DNA of 64,000 nucleotides from Sphaerimonospora mesophila NBRC 14179 = JCM 3151. Lineage in GTDB: Bacteria > Actinomycetota > Actinomycetes > Streptosporangiales > Streptosporangiaceae. The notes below the pieces were generated by a model. That model had not been told where the DNA came from and searched no databases. It was given only the letters and a program-made list of their open reading frames with translations. Below, piece by piece: positions 55,156 to 64,000 of the stretch; the stretch's first letter is position 1, and each line of letters opens with the position of its first letter. The stretch spans positions 1 to 64,000 of the forward strand of contig BCRI01000019.1 of NCBI GenBank assembly GCA_001552515.1. The letters are read 5' to 3'. The translations under genes and the position numbers were made by a program.

Positions 55156-57153
55156 TCAGGCATCCTGCTGAGAAGCGGCCTGTGGGGCAGGTGGCGGAGC
55201 AGACGGAGGATCGGACGGCGTGGCCGGTTGTGACGTGGGCTCGTGCAAGGGCCTCTGAGCGGATTCAGAGGCCGACCCGGCAGCCGGCCCGGACGGACTC
55301 GACGATCTGGACGATCTGGACGGCGCGGACGGCTTCGCCTGCGGCCTTCGGCGATCGTCCATGGATTCCCTCGCCGCTCCGGACCGGTCCGCCCCGCTGC
55401 GATGGAACCAGCGACTGGAAGCGGTCGGGTGCCGGTGCGACGGCCGGCCCGACTGCTCGGGCGACGGGCGGGGCGATGGCCGGGCCGACGGCCGGGGTGT
55501 CGGACGCGGCCTCGGCTTCTCGTCGCAGTGATGGCACGGCCAACGGTGGTGCTGGTGGTCTCGGCCGGGCCAGTGACCGTGACCCGGCCAGGGTCCGGGG
55601 CGATGCGGGGGTGGATGGTGGCCGGGCCAGTGCGGCGGAGGGCCTCCGGACGGAGGCCGGGTGGGAGGCTCAGGCGAGGGTATGGACGGCGTCTCTCCCG
55701 GTTCTCCACCCGGCGGTGTCGGCTTGGGACCCGACGGCTCGGCGGTCGGCACCGGCCGCGGTTTGGGCTTGGGCCGGGGTGCGGTCGGCGGCGGAGCCGG
55801 CCGGGGCACGGGGGCCGGCAGTGGAGCGGGTCCGGCCGGGATCACCGGGATCACCGGCTCGGCCAGGTTGGGGCGGCCGGGTTGGGGCTGCGCCCGACCT
55901 CCCGGAGACCGGGCCTCCGGAGATCGGTCCTCTGGCGACCGCTCCTCAGGAGTCCGGGGCGGACGCTGGGCGACGGCCTCGGGGTCCGGCTGTGCCGTAC
56001 CCGGCGACAGACCGGTGGCGGACCCGTCCGCCACCGGCCACCGGCGCGCGGCGATATCGGAGACCGAATCCGACAGATCACCGGAGAACTGTGCGAAAAC
56101 CAGCGCGATCGCCGCCGCCGCCGCTACCGTGGCCACCGCCCCCGCCACCGCCTGCGCCAGGCGGCCCTCACGCCGGGTGCCCGCCCTGGGAAAGCCCGAC
56201 GGATCGAGCGCACCCACCCGTTTCGCGACGAACCTCCGGTAGGGAACGAGTTCGGGGTCGACGAAGGAGCTCAGCACCCGGACGCGGAGCGTGTCCGGCA
56301 GACCCGTCTCGGGCAGCTGAGCGAAGACCTTGGTCGCGGAGACCTGCCGCATCCGATGCCGGGAACAGGTCTCGCACCGCGCCAGATGCCTGATCAGCCG
56401 GTGTCGCGTCTCAGCGGCGAGCACGCCGGAGAACCCGGTGAGCATCTTGGCGGCCCGATCGCAGTCATGATCGTTCTTCCGCGCGAGGATCTCGGCGGTG
56501 ATCGCATCGCGCAGGCGATCGGTCGCCGACTCCCGCAGCCCCTCCACGTAACGCTGCCCGGCGCCGAGCATGGCCGCCACCTCTGCCGTCGACAGGTCGT
56601 GGCGGGTGGTCAGGTCGAGAACTTCGCGGTCGGCGAGCGACAGCGCGGACACCGCGCCCTGGGCCACCACTCGCAGGTCGGCCACCGCGACGCCGGCGGG
56701 ACCCATCGGACCGGTGACATCGCCCGGGTCCCGCAGCCCCGCGTCGAACTGCGCGCCATCGAATTGGGCGGCGCCGGACCGCGCGGCGTCGAACGGCATC
56801 GTGCTCGGCGCCGCCTGGGCCGTACCCGTCCGCTCGCCCACCCGGTCGTTCGACTGATCGCCGGGCTGCTCGCTTCGCCGATCGACCGGCGAGACGTCCG
56901 GCGTCCTGCGGCGCCGGCACTCTCCACGCGCCAGGGCGTACAGCCACGGCCGGAACGACTCGTGGTCCGCGAGGGCGCCGACGAGGGCCTCGGCGGCGAT
57001 CAGTGTGTCTCGTAACGCGACCTGGGCGTTGTCGGGGCCGCCCAGCATCATCCGGCAGTAACGGTAGATGCTCTCTGCATACGTGTCATAGAGCGCGGCG
57101 AGAGCACCCGGATCGCGGGCGCGCAACGCCTCCACCAGGACGCCATCATTCAT
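55156..57153 (-). CDS. Membrane-anchored sigma factor with built-in anti-sigma-like domain
   Basis: 665 aa. Sigma-70 region 2 is at residues 12-83 (ALYDTYAESIYRYCRMML) and region 4 at 168-218. A zinc-binding anti-sigma motif His256-x3-Cys260-x2-Cys263 follows. One membrane helix spans 334-356. The outside part is a 300-residue Pro/Arg/Ser-rich tail containing 11 His and 2 Cys at 508-543. ECF sigma factors fused to a ZAS-type domain and membrane helix are known (ECF52/53-like groups); this gives a sensor and effector in one chain. Target promoters are unknown. Confidence 0.85.
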   Translation of the reverse strand: MNDGVLVEALRARDPGALAALYDTYAESIYRYCRMMLGGPDNAQVALRDTLIAAEALVGALADHESFRPWLYALARGECRRRRTPDVSPVDRRSEQPGDQSNDRVGERTGTAQAAPSTMPFDAARSGAAQFDGAQFDAGLRDPGDVTGPMGPAGVAVADLRVVAQGAVSALSLADREVLDLTTRHDLSTAEVAAMLGAGQRYVEGLRESATDRLRDAITAEILARKNDHDCDRAAKMLTGFSGVLAAETRHRLIRHLARCETCSRHRMRQVSATKVFAQLPETGLPDTLRVRVLSSFVDPELVPYRRFVAKRVGALDPSGFPRAGTRREGRLAQAVAGAVATVAAAAAIALVFAQFSGDLSDSVSDIAARRWPVADGSATGLSPGTAQPDPEAVAQRPPRTPEERSPEDRSPEARSPGGRAQPQPGRPNLAEPVIPVIPAGPAPLPAPVPRPAPPPTAPRPKPKPRPVPTAEPSGPKPTPPGGEPGETPSIPSPEPPTRPPSGGPPPHWPGHHPPPHRPGPWPGHGHWPGRDHQHHRWPCHHCDEKPRPRPTPRPSARPSPRPSPEQSGRPSHRHPTASSRWFHRSGADRSGAARESMDDRRRPQAKPSAPSRSSRSSSPSGPAAGSASESAQRPLHEPTSQPATPSDPPSAPPPAPQAASQQDA

Positions 57154-57349
57154 ATAACGCAGAGTAAATGCTCGGTAACTACCAGCTCTACCGATTCTCT
57201 GAATTGTGACGAGAGGGACGCGAATTCACCGCGGCCTGCCCATCGAAATTATTCATCAATTTCCAGATTTACCTGTTGATGTAATGACTTAATGGGGAAA
57301 ACCACGCTGATCCGCGCTAAACGGCACCCTTCCGGTCGAACCCGCCCAC

Positions 57350-58450
57350 TCAACGGGTCTGCGCGGCCAGCCCGGCGTCCGCACATGCCCGGGTCAGCGC
57401 CTCGAGGCCGAAGGCGTCCACCGGGCCGAGGGCGCCGGTGCCGCTTACCCCCTCGGCGAGTGCGGTGGTGGCGCCCCACGCGAGGATCCGGGCGGTGAAA
57501 TCGTACGGATCCGCCCCGTCGAGCTCCACGGCGGCGAGCAGGCGGCCTCTCGCGTCGTACGCCTCGGCGATGATCTGGGAGGAGACGGCCGGGCCGGCGG
57601 GGACGGGTGACCTTCCCGCGCGCATCACCCGGTCGGCCAGCGCATCCGTCACCCGGCGGGCGCCCGGCAGGGTGGCGAGCACCGGTCTCGCCCGGGCCAG
57701 CGTCCCTGCGGCCCGGGTGAACCGGCCCAGCCAGCCCAGATAGACGTTGACCTCGCGCAGGCCGGGGTGGGCCGGCGGCAGGGCGAAGTGCTCGGAGGTG
57801 CCCACGGCGATGCCGTAACGGCGGCGTCCCCCGACGAGGAACGCCCGGGTGCGGCCGTGCTCGTGGACGATGCGGCCCTCGCGGAAGCCGTACATCGGCT
57901 CGAGGAGGATGCCGAGCGCGGAGGCGCGGGTGCCGGGGCTGAGCCGACCGGCCAGATCACCGCGCACGAAGTAGCCGACGTCCACCCGCACCGCCTCCGA
58001 TCCGGCCTTGCGCAGGGCCAGGGCGGCGGCCAGGTTGCCGGGCACGTAGTCGTACCCGAAGGCGGTGATCAGCGCGGCCCCGCCCGCGCCGGCGGCCGGG
58101 CCGTACCGCTGGAAGATCCGCTTGATGAACGGGGGTTCGCCGGCGGTGTCCAGGTAGACGGCGCCCGCCTCGGTCGCCGCCATGACCGCCACCTCCCCCC
58201 AGCGCATGAACGGCCCGACCGCCGAGATCAGCACATCGCCTGGGCCGACGATCTTGCAAAGCGACTCCGGGCGGGTCACGTCGGCGACCGCCGTGGGCGG
58301 CCGTACCGCCAGGGAGGCGGCGAACGCCTCCAGCCTGGCGGGGTCGCGCCCCGCGAGCAGCGGCCGGGCTCCCCGCGCGATCAGCGCCGCCGCGGTGAGC
58401 CGGCCGGTGAACCCGGTGGCTCCGAAGAGCACGATCCTCGGGGTTCTCAT
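57350..58450 (-). CDS. Saccharopine dehydrogenase-like NAD(P)-binding protein
   Basis: 366 aa from the ATG at 58450 (MRTPRIVLFGATGFTGRL), with GAGGG upstream. The N-terminal Rossmann fold binds NAD(P); the rest resembles the saccharopine-dehydrogenase/trans-acting enoyl reductase family. ISAVGPFMRWGE and YLDTAGEPPF are typical blocks. The C-terminal half has no clear membrane helices. The substrate is unknown; similar proteins act on lipids or lysine-pathway intermediates. It is separated by 84 bp from the lipoprotein gene on the same strand. Confidence 0.85.
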   Translation of the reverse strand: MRTPRIVLFGATGFTGRLTAAALIARGARPLLAGRDPARLEAFAASLAVRPPTAVADVTRPESLCKIVGPGDVLISAVGPFMRWGEVAVMAATEAGAVYLDTAGEPPFIKRIFQRYGPAAGAGGAALITAFGYDYVPGNLAAALALRKAGSEAVRVDVGYFVRGDLAGRLSPGTRASALGILLEPMYGFREGRIVHEHGRTRAFLVGGRRRYGIAVGTSEHFALPPAHPGLREVNVYLGWLGRFTRAAGTLARARPVLATLPGARRVTDALADRVMRAGRSPVPAGPAVSSQIIAEAYDARGRLLAAVELDGADPYDFTARILAWGATTALAEGVSGTGALGPVDAFGLEALTRACADAGLAAQTR

Positions 58451-58533
58451 GCCCTCACGGTAACCTGCCCCGGCCGCCTGACCGGGCGGCGGTGCCGGTC
58501 CCCGCCCACGAGCCGCTGCTCGCCGTCCGCCGC

Positions 58534-59331
58534 TCACTGCCGCCGGTCGGCGAGCACCTGGTAACCGCGGTCCTTGACGAACGGCTTGGTGCTGGGCGCG
58601 ACGGTGTGGATCGGGGCCGCCCCGGCGAGGGCGAGGTCGATGTACGGCTTGGCGGTGGTCCCCCACGTCCTGGCGAGCACGTCGGTCTTGGCGATCGTGC
58701 CGCCGGTCACGCCGTCGACGGTGATGACGAACCGGCGCTTGAGGTTCGCCTGGACCTTGTCGAGGTAGGCGGTGCCGCCGCCGGCCAGCTTGCCGGCGGG
58801 GTCGCGCAGCAGGGCCGTCACCGCGACGCCGCTCGCCGCCTTGAGGAAGGGATCGAGCACATAACCGGTGATCAGGTAGCTCCCCTCGTGCAGCCGCTCG
58901 GTGACGACGTCGGAGATCGGGAACGGCAGGAAGGCCGACGGGATGCGCGGGACGCGGCTCCAGGTCGCGTGGCCGCATTCGATCTTCACCCGGACCGGCC
59001 GTCCGCTGACCGTCGTCTGGCCGCTGAACGCCACGGACCTCCCGGGCGGGACCGCGTCCAGCGGCTGCTTCATGTGGACGACCTCCTTGCCGGCGGCGTC
59101 CACGGCGGTGATCGTCGCGATCGCGTTCTCTCCGAAGTGCCAGCGGTTGGCGTTGGTGAGCACGCCCGCCCAGCTCACCACATAGCCGGCGCCGGACTTC
59201 GCGATGGAGGAGACCTGCTCCTTGAGGACGAGCGGACGGGCATCCGCCTGCTTGTCTTCGCCGCACGCCGCCGGCGCCAGCGCGGCGAGGGCGAGTGCGA
59301 GAGCGATCGTCATTGGGCTACGTCGTGTCAC
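58534..59331 (-). CDS. Putative lipoprotein, hypothetical
   Basis: 265 aa. The signal peptide ends LAPAACGED, a lipobox (Cys at about residue 23). The mature part seems to be two beta-sandwich domains (about 35-130 and 140-265), without catalytic motifs. No homology is recognised. It may share a transcript with the saccharopine-dehydrogenase-like gene. Surface location is likely. Confidence 0.75.
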   Translation of the reverse strand: MTRRSPMTIALALALAALAPAACGEDKQADARPLVLKEQVSSIAKSGAGYVVSWAGVLTNANRWHFGENAIATITAVDAAGKEVVHMKQPLDAVPPGRSVAFSGQTTVSGRPVRVKIECGHATWSRVPRIPSAFLPFPISDVVTERLHEGSYLITGYVLDPFLKAASGVAVTALLRDPAGKLAGGGTAYLDKVQANLKRRFVITVDGVTGGTIAKTDVLARTWGTTAKPYIDLALAGAAPIHTVAPSTKPFVKDRGYQVLADRRQ

Positions 59332-59451
59332 TTAGTCGTCATAACCGCTGAAACGGACGGTGACCTCTCGGACACGCGCAGGCCGTACGGTATCTTTACG
59401 GGCTTCCGCCGGGGTTACGACGAATCGCCGCCGACCGCATTGTGCCGCCGC

Positions 59452-61062
59452 CTATCTCGGGCGGACCACCCGGCGTTCGTCCCAGACCGGCTCCGGCGAC
59501 TCGTATACCCGTCCGTCGGCGCCGAAGACCAGGTAACGGTCGAAGTCGGCGGCGAACCATCGATCGTGGGTCACCGCCAGCACCGTGCCGTCGAAGGAGT
59601 CCAGGCCTTCCTGCAGCGCCTCGGCGCTGGCCAGGTCGAGGTTGTCGGTCGGCTCGTCGAGCAGCAGCAGCGTGGCTCCGGACAGCTCCAGCAGCAGGAT
59701 CTGCAGCCTGGCCTGCTGGCCTCCCGACAGCGTCTCGAACCGCTGGTCGGCGACGCGTCCGGCCAGTTCGTACCGGGCCAGGGCCTTCATCGCCTCGTTC
59801 CTGAGCCGGGCGTGTCCGGTCATCACGATCTCGCAGGGCGTCCGTCCGAACAGCTCGGGACGGGCATGGGTCTGGGCGAAATGCCCGGGAACGACCCGTG
59901 CACCGAGCCGGGCCGCCCCGGTGTGCCCGATCTCCTCGCCCGCGAGCAGCCGAAGGAAGTGGGACTTGCCCGATCCGTTGGAGCCGAGCACGGCGACGCG
60001 CTCGCCGTACCAGACCTCCAGGTCGAAGGGCTTCATCAACCCGGTCAGCTCCAGGCGTTCGCAGGTCACCGCCCGTTTGCCGGTCCGGCCGCCGCGCAGC
60101 CGCATGCTGATGCGCTGGTCCTTCGGCGGGACCTCCGGCGGCCCGGCCTCCTCGAAGCGGCGCAGCCGCGTCTGGGCCGCGTGGTAGGCGGGGGCCATGC
60201 CGTCGTTGTAGCTCGCCTTCTGCTTGAGCATGTTGACCAGGCGCTTGAGCTTGGCGTGCTCCTCGTCCCAGCGGCGGCGCAGTTCGTCGAGCCGCTCGTT
60301 GCGTTCCCGCCGGGCCTCGGCGTACGTGGCGAAGCCGGCGCCGTGGATCCAGATGTTTCCGGACTCGACGGTGACGATCCGGTCGGCGACGTTCGCGAGG
60401 AGCTGCCTGTCGTGGGAGACCAGCAGCACGGTCTTCGGTGTCTCGCGCAGGGCCTGTTCGAGCCACAGCTTGCCCGGCACGTCGAGGTAGTTGTCGGGCT
60501 CGTCGAGCAGCAGGGTCTGGTCCGGGCCGCGGAGCAAGGCCTCCAGCACGAGCCGTTTCTGCTCACCCCCGGACAGCGTGCTCACGTCACGATATTTCAC
60601 CTTGTCGTACGGCATGCCGAGGGCGGCGATCGTACACGCGTCCCAGAGCACCTCGGCGTCGTAGCCGCCGGCGTCGGTGTAGTCGGTGATCGCCTGGGCG
60701 TACCGCATCTGGGTCTTCTCGTCGTCGCGCTCCATCATCGCCAGCTCGGCATCGTGGAGCCGGGCCGCGGCCTCCCTGACCCGTGTGGGCGCGACGCCGA
60801 GCAGCAGATCGTGGACCGTGCTGCCGTCGCGGATCCCGCCGATGAACTGGCGCATCACGCCGAGGCCGCCGGAGCGCGCCACCGAGCCCTCGACCGGCTG
60901 GAGATCGCCGGCGATCAGGCGGATCAGGGTCGTCTTGCCCGCTCCGTTGGGACCGACGAGCGCGGCCTTGACGCCCTCCCCGACCCGGAACGAGACGTCG
61001 TCCAGCAGCGGCCTGCCGTCCGGCAGCACGTACGTGAGATGCCCGACCTCGACGTGTCCCAC
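59452..61062 (-). CDS. ABC-F family ATPase (translation or antibiotic-resistance factor)
   Basis: 536 aa, two ABC domains without membrane parts. Walker A GPNGAGKTT and GSNGSGKSH; signatures LSGGEQKR and LSGGQQAR; Walker B LLLDEP in both. The interdomain linker (about 225-320) is long, basic and helical (RRERNERLDELRRRWDEEHA) and could reach the ribosomal exit site. The usual EPTNHLD reads EPDNYLD in domain 1 and EPTDNLD in domain 2. Members either regulate translation or protect ribosomes from antibiotics; which one is unclear. Confidence 0.9.
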   Translation of the reverse strand: MGHVEVGHLTYVLPDGRPLLDDVSFRVGEGVKAALVGPNGAGKTTLIRLIAGDLQPVEGSVARSGGLGVMRQFIGGIRDGSTVHDLLLGVAPTRVREAAARLHDAELAMMERDDEKTQMRYAQAITDYTDAGGYDAEVLWDACTIAALGMPYDKVKYRDVSTLSGGEQKRLVLEALLRGPDQTLLLDEPDNYLDVPGKLWLEQALRETPKTVLLVSHDRQLLANVADRIVTVESGNIWIHGAGFATYAEARRERNERLDELRRRWDEEHAKLKRLVNMLKQKASYNDGMAPAYHAAQTRLRRFEEAGPPEVPPKDQRISMRLRGGRTGKRAVTCERLELTGLMKPFDLEVWYGERVAVLGSNGSGKSHFLRLLAGEEIGHTGAARLGARVVPGHFAQTHARPELFGRTPCEIVMTGHARLRNEAMKALARYELAGRVADQRFETLSGGQQARLQILLLELSGATLLLLDEPTDNLDLASAEALQEGLDSFDGTVLAVTHDRWFAADFDRYLVFGADGRVYESPEPVWDERRVVRPR

Positions 61063-61391
61063 GGTGATCTCCTCCTGTGCTCCTCGCGCAGGCTATCCAG
61101 CGGCCCCGCCTCGCGGCATCTCGTTTTTCCACGGCCCGGCCCTCGGATCGGAGGTGTTCCCACCGCTGAGCCCCATGTGAACGGTTGGCCGCCAAGCGTT
61201 CACACGGGGTGGAACGCGGAGAACTCCCGCCGGTCGGGCGACCAGGTCGCGAGCCGATGCTCGGCAGATCACCTCGCGCACCGACGGGTTCTTTCCGTAC
61301 ACAGAACAGGACATAAGTGGAGATTTGACACATAAATGGCTTAAAGCGAAATAGTCTGATCGGACGTGCACCGGAGCAAGCGGGAGACCAT
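61063..61391. other. AT-rich leader before the carboxylate-reductase pair
   Basis: No gene is seen in these 329 bp. The last 80 bp are AT-rich for the genome and contain a 10-bp direct repeat, ACATAAGTGG at 61311 and ACATAAATGG at 61330 (19 bp apart), and TTGACA at 61325-61330. A -10 element at proper spacing is not clear. The repeat may bind an activator or repressor. Confidence 0.5.
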
Positions 61392-62492
61392 ATGTCTGAT
61401 GCTGCGGATCCGGTTCTCGACTGCCCGGTCGACCAGGTGCCGGATGGCGAGGAGTTCATCGAGGCGGCCATGCGCTGGCACTTCGACCCGCGGACCGGCT
61501 CGCCATTCTGGCTGGCGCGAGCCAAGACCCTCGACTTCGACCCCCGCACCGATGTGCGCACCTTCGCCGACCTGCGGCTCTTCCCCGATGTGGTGGACGA
61601 GTTTCGCGAGGTTCGCGTCGAAGATCTCGTGCCCAGGGGCTATGGCTCCCGGGCCGAGGTGATCGGAGTCTTCGAGAGCGGTGGCACCACCGGCCCGCCC
61701 AAGCGCGTGGTCACGCTCGCCGACTGGATGGACCGGCTGATGCACCACCAGAACCGGATCATGGACGCGCACGGTTATCCGCGGGGCGCCGACTGGCTCT
61801 CGGTGGGCCCGAGCGGGCCGCACATCTTCGGCGGACTGATCGAACAGCAGGCCGATCGGCGCGGTGGCTTCAGGTTCTCCATCGACCTCGATCCCCGGTG
61901 GGTGAAGAAGCTCATCGGCGACGGCCGTCTCGACGAGGCCGATCGCTACGCCGAGCACCTGATCGACCAGAGCGCGCATCCGCTGCGCACCCAGGACGTC
62001 GGGATCCTGGTGATCACTCCGCCGCTGCTGGTCCGGCTCGCCCGCAGGGACGAACTGGTCGCCCTCGTCAATGAGAAGGTCCGGGTCATCGTCTGGGCCG
62101 GTGCCCATCTGGATCCGGACACCCGCGTGCTGCTGCGCGACGAGGTGTTCCCGAACGTCAAGATCATCGGAAACTACGGCAGCACGATGATCATGGGGGC
62201 GGTGAGCGAGCGGGTGGGACTGGGCGACGACGACCCCTGCGTCTTCGACCCGTTCTCTCCGTACATCACCTTCTCCGTCGTCGATCCGAAGACCCGACGG
62301 GAGGTTCCGTACGGCGAGCGCGGACAGGTCGTGATGAACCACATCAGCAAGAACCTGCTGCTGCCCAACAATCTCGAACGGGACACGGCGCTGCGGATCC
62401 AGCCGCCACCGGGTCAGCTCGGCGATGCCGTCGCCGACGTCGCACCGCTCGCCGTATTCGGCGACGAGCGGGTCATCGAGGGGGTGTACTGA
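61392..62492 (+). CDS. GriC-like aryl/acyl-adenylating enzyme
   Basis: 366 aa from the ATG at 61392, with GGGAG upstream. AMP-binding fold: GVFESGGTTGPPKRVV is the phosphate loop, IIGNYGSTMIMG the central strand, and PYGERGQVVMNH the hinge region. The C-terminal domain is reduced, as in GriC of grixazone synthesis, which activates an aromatic acid for a partner aldehyde dehydrogenase. The stop codon overlaps the next start (TGATG), so the two are translated together. Confidence 0.8.
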   Translation: MSDAADPVLDCPVDQVPDGEEFIEAAMRWHFDPRTGSPFWLARAKTLDFDPRTDVRTFADLRLFPDVVDEFREVRVEDLVPRGYGSRAEVIGVFESGGTTGPPKRVVTLADWMDRLMHHQNRIMDAHGYPRGADWLSVGPSGPHIFGGLIEQQADRRGGFRFSIDLDPRWVKKLIGDGRLDEADRYAEHLIDQSAHPLRTQDVGILVITPPLLVRLARRDELVALVNEKVRVIVWAGAHLDPDTRVLLRDEVFPNVKIIGNYGSTMIMGAVSERVGLGDDDPCVFDPFSPYITFSVVDPKTRREVPYGERGQVVMNHISKNLLLPNNLERDTALRIQPPPGQLGDAVADVAPLAVFGDERVIEGVY

Positions 62493-63874
62493 TGACCGCG
62501 CTGTCGATCGAGCCGGGCCGGCTCGACGCGCTCGGCCCGACCGGTCCTTACCGTACCCGCAGCCGGTCGACCGTTCCGGATCTCGCCGGAAACCCGGTCG
62601 CCGAGCTCAGCCTGGTGCCGCGGCTGTACGTGCAACGCACCATGGCGGCGCTCCACCGGGCGCGGACCCTGCCGCCCGGGGAGCGGGACGAGGCTCTCGC
62701 ACGCGCCGGCCGTCTGTTCGCCACCGGGCCCGTCAACGGACTCTCCGCCGAGCACTATCAGCGCATGGTGAGCCGCGTCTCCGGAATGCCGATCTCGGTG
62801 GTGCGGGCGGCGACCGACGCCATCGCGCGCAGCGCCGCCGAGGCGTACGGCTCGACGCGGTGGGCCAGGCCGTACGGGGCCGTCGACGACTGGCGGGATC
62901 CGGCGACCCGCGAGGGCCGCGCCCTCTGGGTGCGGCGTGGCGACGTCTTCGCCGTACACGCGGCGGGCAATCATCCGGCCGTGCACACGCTGTGGCTGGA
63001 GGCACTGGCGCTGGGGTATCGGGTCGCCGTCCGGCCCTCCCGGCGGGAGCCGTTCACCCCCCACCGTCTGATCACGGCGCTGCGCGAGGCGGGTTTCGCC
63101 GACGACCAGGTGGTCTTCCTGCCTGCCGACCACGCGGTGGCCGACGACATCATCCGCGGCGCCGACCTCGCGATGGTGTACGGCGGCGAGGACGTGACGC
63201 GCAAGTACGGCCGGCACGCCGACGTACTTCCGCAGGGGCCGGGACGGTCCAAGATTTTGATCACCGGGGAGGACTGGGCCCCGCACCTGGACGTCGTCGT
63301 CGACTCGGTCAGCGCGCAGGGCGGCACCGCGTGTGTGAACACGACGGCGGTGTTCGCTGCGGGTGACCCCCGCCCCCTGGCGGAGGCCGTGGCCGAGCGG
63401 CTGTCCGCCATCCCGAGTCTTCCGCCGGCGGACGACGATGCCGTGCTGCCCGCGCGGTCTCTCGCCGATGCCCGGGCCGTCGAGAAGTACCTGTTCGATC
63501 GCGTGGGCGACGCCGAGATCCTGCTCGGCGGCGACGGCATCGTCGACGATCTCGGAGACGGCATCGGGGTCCTGCGGCCGGCGGTCATGCTGGTCGATCG
63601 CGCCGACGCCTCCCAGACCGGAATCGAGCTCTCCTTCCCCTGCGTCTGGGTCGCACCCTGGTCACCCGGCGACGGCGTCGAGCCGCTGAAGGACACGCTG
63701 GTGCTGACCGCGATCACCCGGGACGGAGAGCTGATCGACCGCCTGATGGCGGAGCCGACGATAAGCAACGTCTACATCGGTGATCAACCGACCCACTGGA
63801 TGGCGCCCTGGGTCCCGCACGACGGTTATCTCGCCGAGTTCCTCATGCGCACCAAGGGGGTCATCCGGGCCTGA
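62492..63874 (+). CDS. GriD-like aldehyde-dehydrogenase-family acyl reductase
   Basis: 460 aa. It has an aldehyde dehydrogenase fold with catalytic Cys in GGTACVNTT, a nucleotide-binding region VHAAGNHPAVHT in place of the usual PWN..., and KILITGEDW before it. Size and pairing match GriD, which reduces the acid activated by GriC to an aldehyde. The glutamate used by true dehydrogenases is not obvious, in line with a reductase. The operon ends here. Confidence 0.8.
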   Translation: MTALSIEPGRLDALGPTGPYRTRSRSTVPDLAGNPVAELSLVPRLYVQRTMAALHRARTLPPGERDEALARAGRLFATGPVNGLSAEHYQRMVSRVSGMPISVVRAATDAIARSAAEAYGSTRWARPYGAVDDWRDPATREGRALWVRRGDVFAVHAAGNHPAVHTLWLEALALGYRVAVRPSRREPFTPHRLITALREAGFADDQVVFLPADHAVADDIIRGADLAMVYGGEDVTRKYGRHADVLPQGPGRSKILITGEDWAPHLDVVVDSVSAQGGTACVNTTAVFAAGDPRPLAEAVAERLSAIPSLPPADDDAVLPARSLADARAVEKYLFDRVGDAEILLGGDGIVDDLGDGIGVLRPAVMLVDRADASQTGIELSFPCVWVAPWSPGDGVEPLKDTLVLTAITRDGELIDRLMAEPTISNVYIGDQPTHWMAPWVPHDGYLAEFLMRTKGVIRA

Positions 63875-63944
63875 CACTCGCGCATGCCCGGCCGTACCGA
63901 ACGGCAGCGACACCCGGCGGCCATGCCCTCGCGAGCAGCGAACA

Positions 63945-63981
63945 GGGCTCCGGCGGAGCGACGTCCGCCGGAGCCCTTTTT
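63945..63981 (+). terminator. Intrinsic terminator of the carboxylate-reductase operon
   Basis: Perfect 13-bp stem (GGGCTCCGGCGGA with TCCGCCGGAGCCC), 6-nt loop, then five T. It lies 70 bp after the GriD-like stop. Confidence 0.93.
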
Positions 63982-64000
63982 CTCAACCGTACGTGACCAG

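Overview
The window is high-GC DNA (about 70%) from the chromosome of an actinomycete. The anchor genes are typical of Actinomycetota: lsr2, clpC, radA-disA, a SAM-IV riboswitch, a c-di-AMP (ydaO) riboswitch before an NlpC/P60 gene, nad/coaX/panC, an orphan nuoD-like gene, a DUF3180 gene beside folK, and the dacB-DUF2342-tilS-hpt-ftsH-folE-folP-folB-folK run. Gene order and the abundance of CCGTACG-type words suggest a filamentous relative of the Streptosporangiales (Nonomuraea/Streptosporangium-like). That placement is inference; nothing in the window fixes the genus. No rRNA, tRNA, insertion sequence, phage or CRISPR array was recognised.

Layout. 0.1-8 kb: gamma-carbonic anhydrase, a phosphatase/nuclease-fold protein, a PIG-V-like mannosyltransferase, an unknown 472-aa protein, a small conserved protein with a clear terminator, a CsoR regulator, and a two-gene glycosyltransferase unit. 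8-18 kb: EtfD-like iron-sulfur reductase, TetR regulator with a TIM-barrel gene, methyltransferase, radA-disA (c-di-AMP synthesis), a lipoprotein, mutY, and an EboE-like TIM barrel convergent with mutY over a shared hairpin. 18-26 kb: clpC with its terminator and a ClgR-type box, lsr2 with its promoter, a 54-aa membrane protein too short for usual ORF calling, about 1.6 kb with no convincing gene, an RDD membrane protein with a long Tyr-Gly-Gln low-complexity domain, and an ArgA-like acetyltransferase. 26-34 kb: c-di-AMP riboswitch and its NlpC/P60 hydrolase, a patatin-like phospholipase, a small HTH protein, coaX, a fused nadB-nadC, panC and a DUF2520 dehydrogenase. 34-43 kb: an NDUFAF7-like methyltransferase, P450, a SAM-IV-controlled cysteine-desulfurase-like gene, pentapeptide-repeat protein, lipoprotein, Nudix hydrolase, orphan nuoD and a receptor-like Ser/Thr kinase. 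43-54 kb: folate operon, ftsH, hpt, tilS, metalloprotease, dacB and divergent ppa. 54-64 kb: a second NlpC/P60 hydrolase, a membrane-anchored sigma/anti-sigma fusion with a His-rich tail, saccharopine-dehydrogenase-like protein, lipoprotein, ABC-F protein, and a GriC/GriD-like carboxylate-reductase pair closed by a strong terminator.

How the genes work together. DisA makes c-di-AMP, and a c-di-AMP riboswitch 11 kb away controls a cell-wall hydrolase, so source and sensor of one second messenger share the window. NAD, CoA and folate synthesis genes form compact, overlapping minus-strand operons. Sulfur metabolism is represented by the SAM-IV riboswitch gene. A genome-level oddity is a set of short tandem repeats (13-33 bp units, several copies) with unrelated sequences. 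Many start at, or run through, a stop codon, and some sit in frame inside genes.
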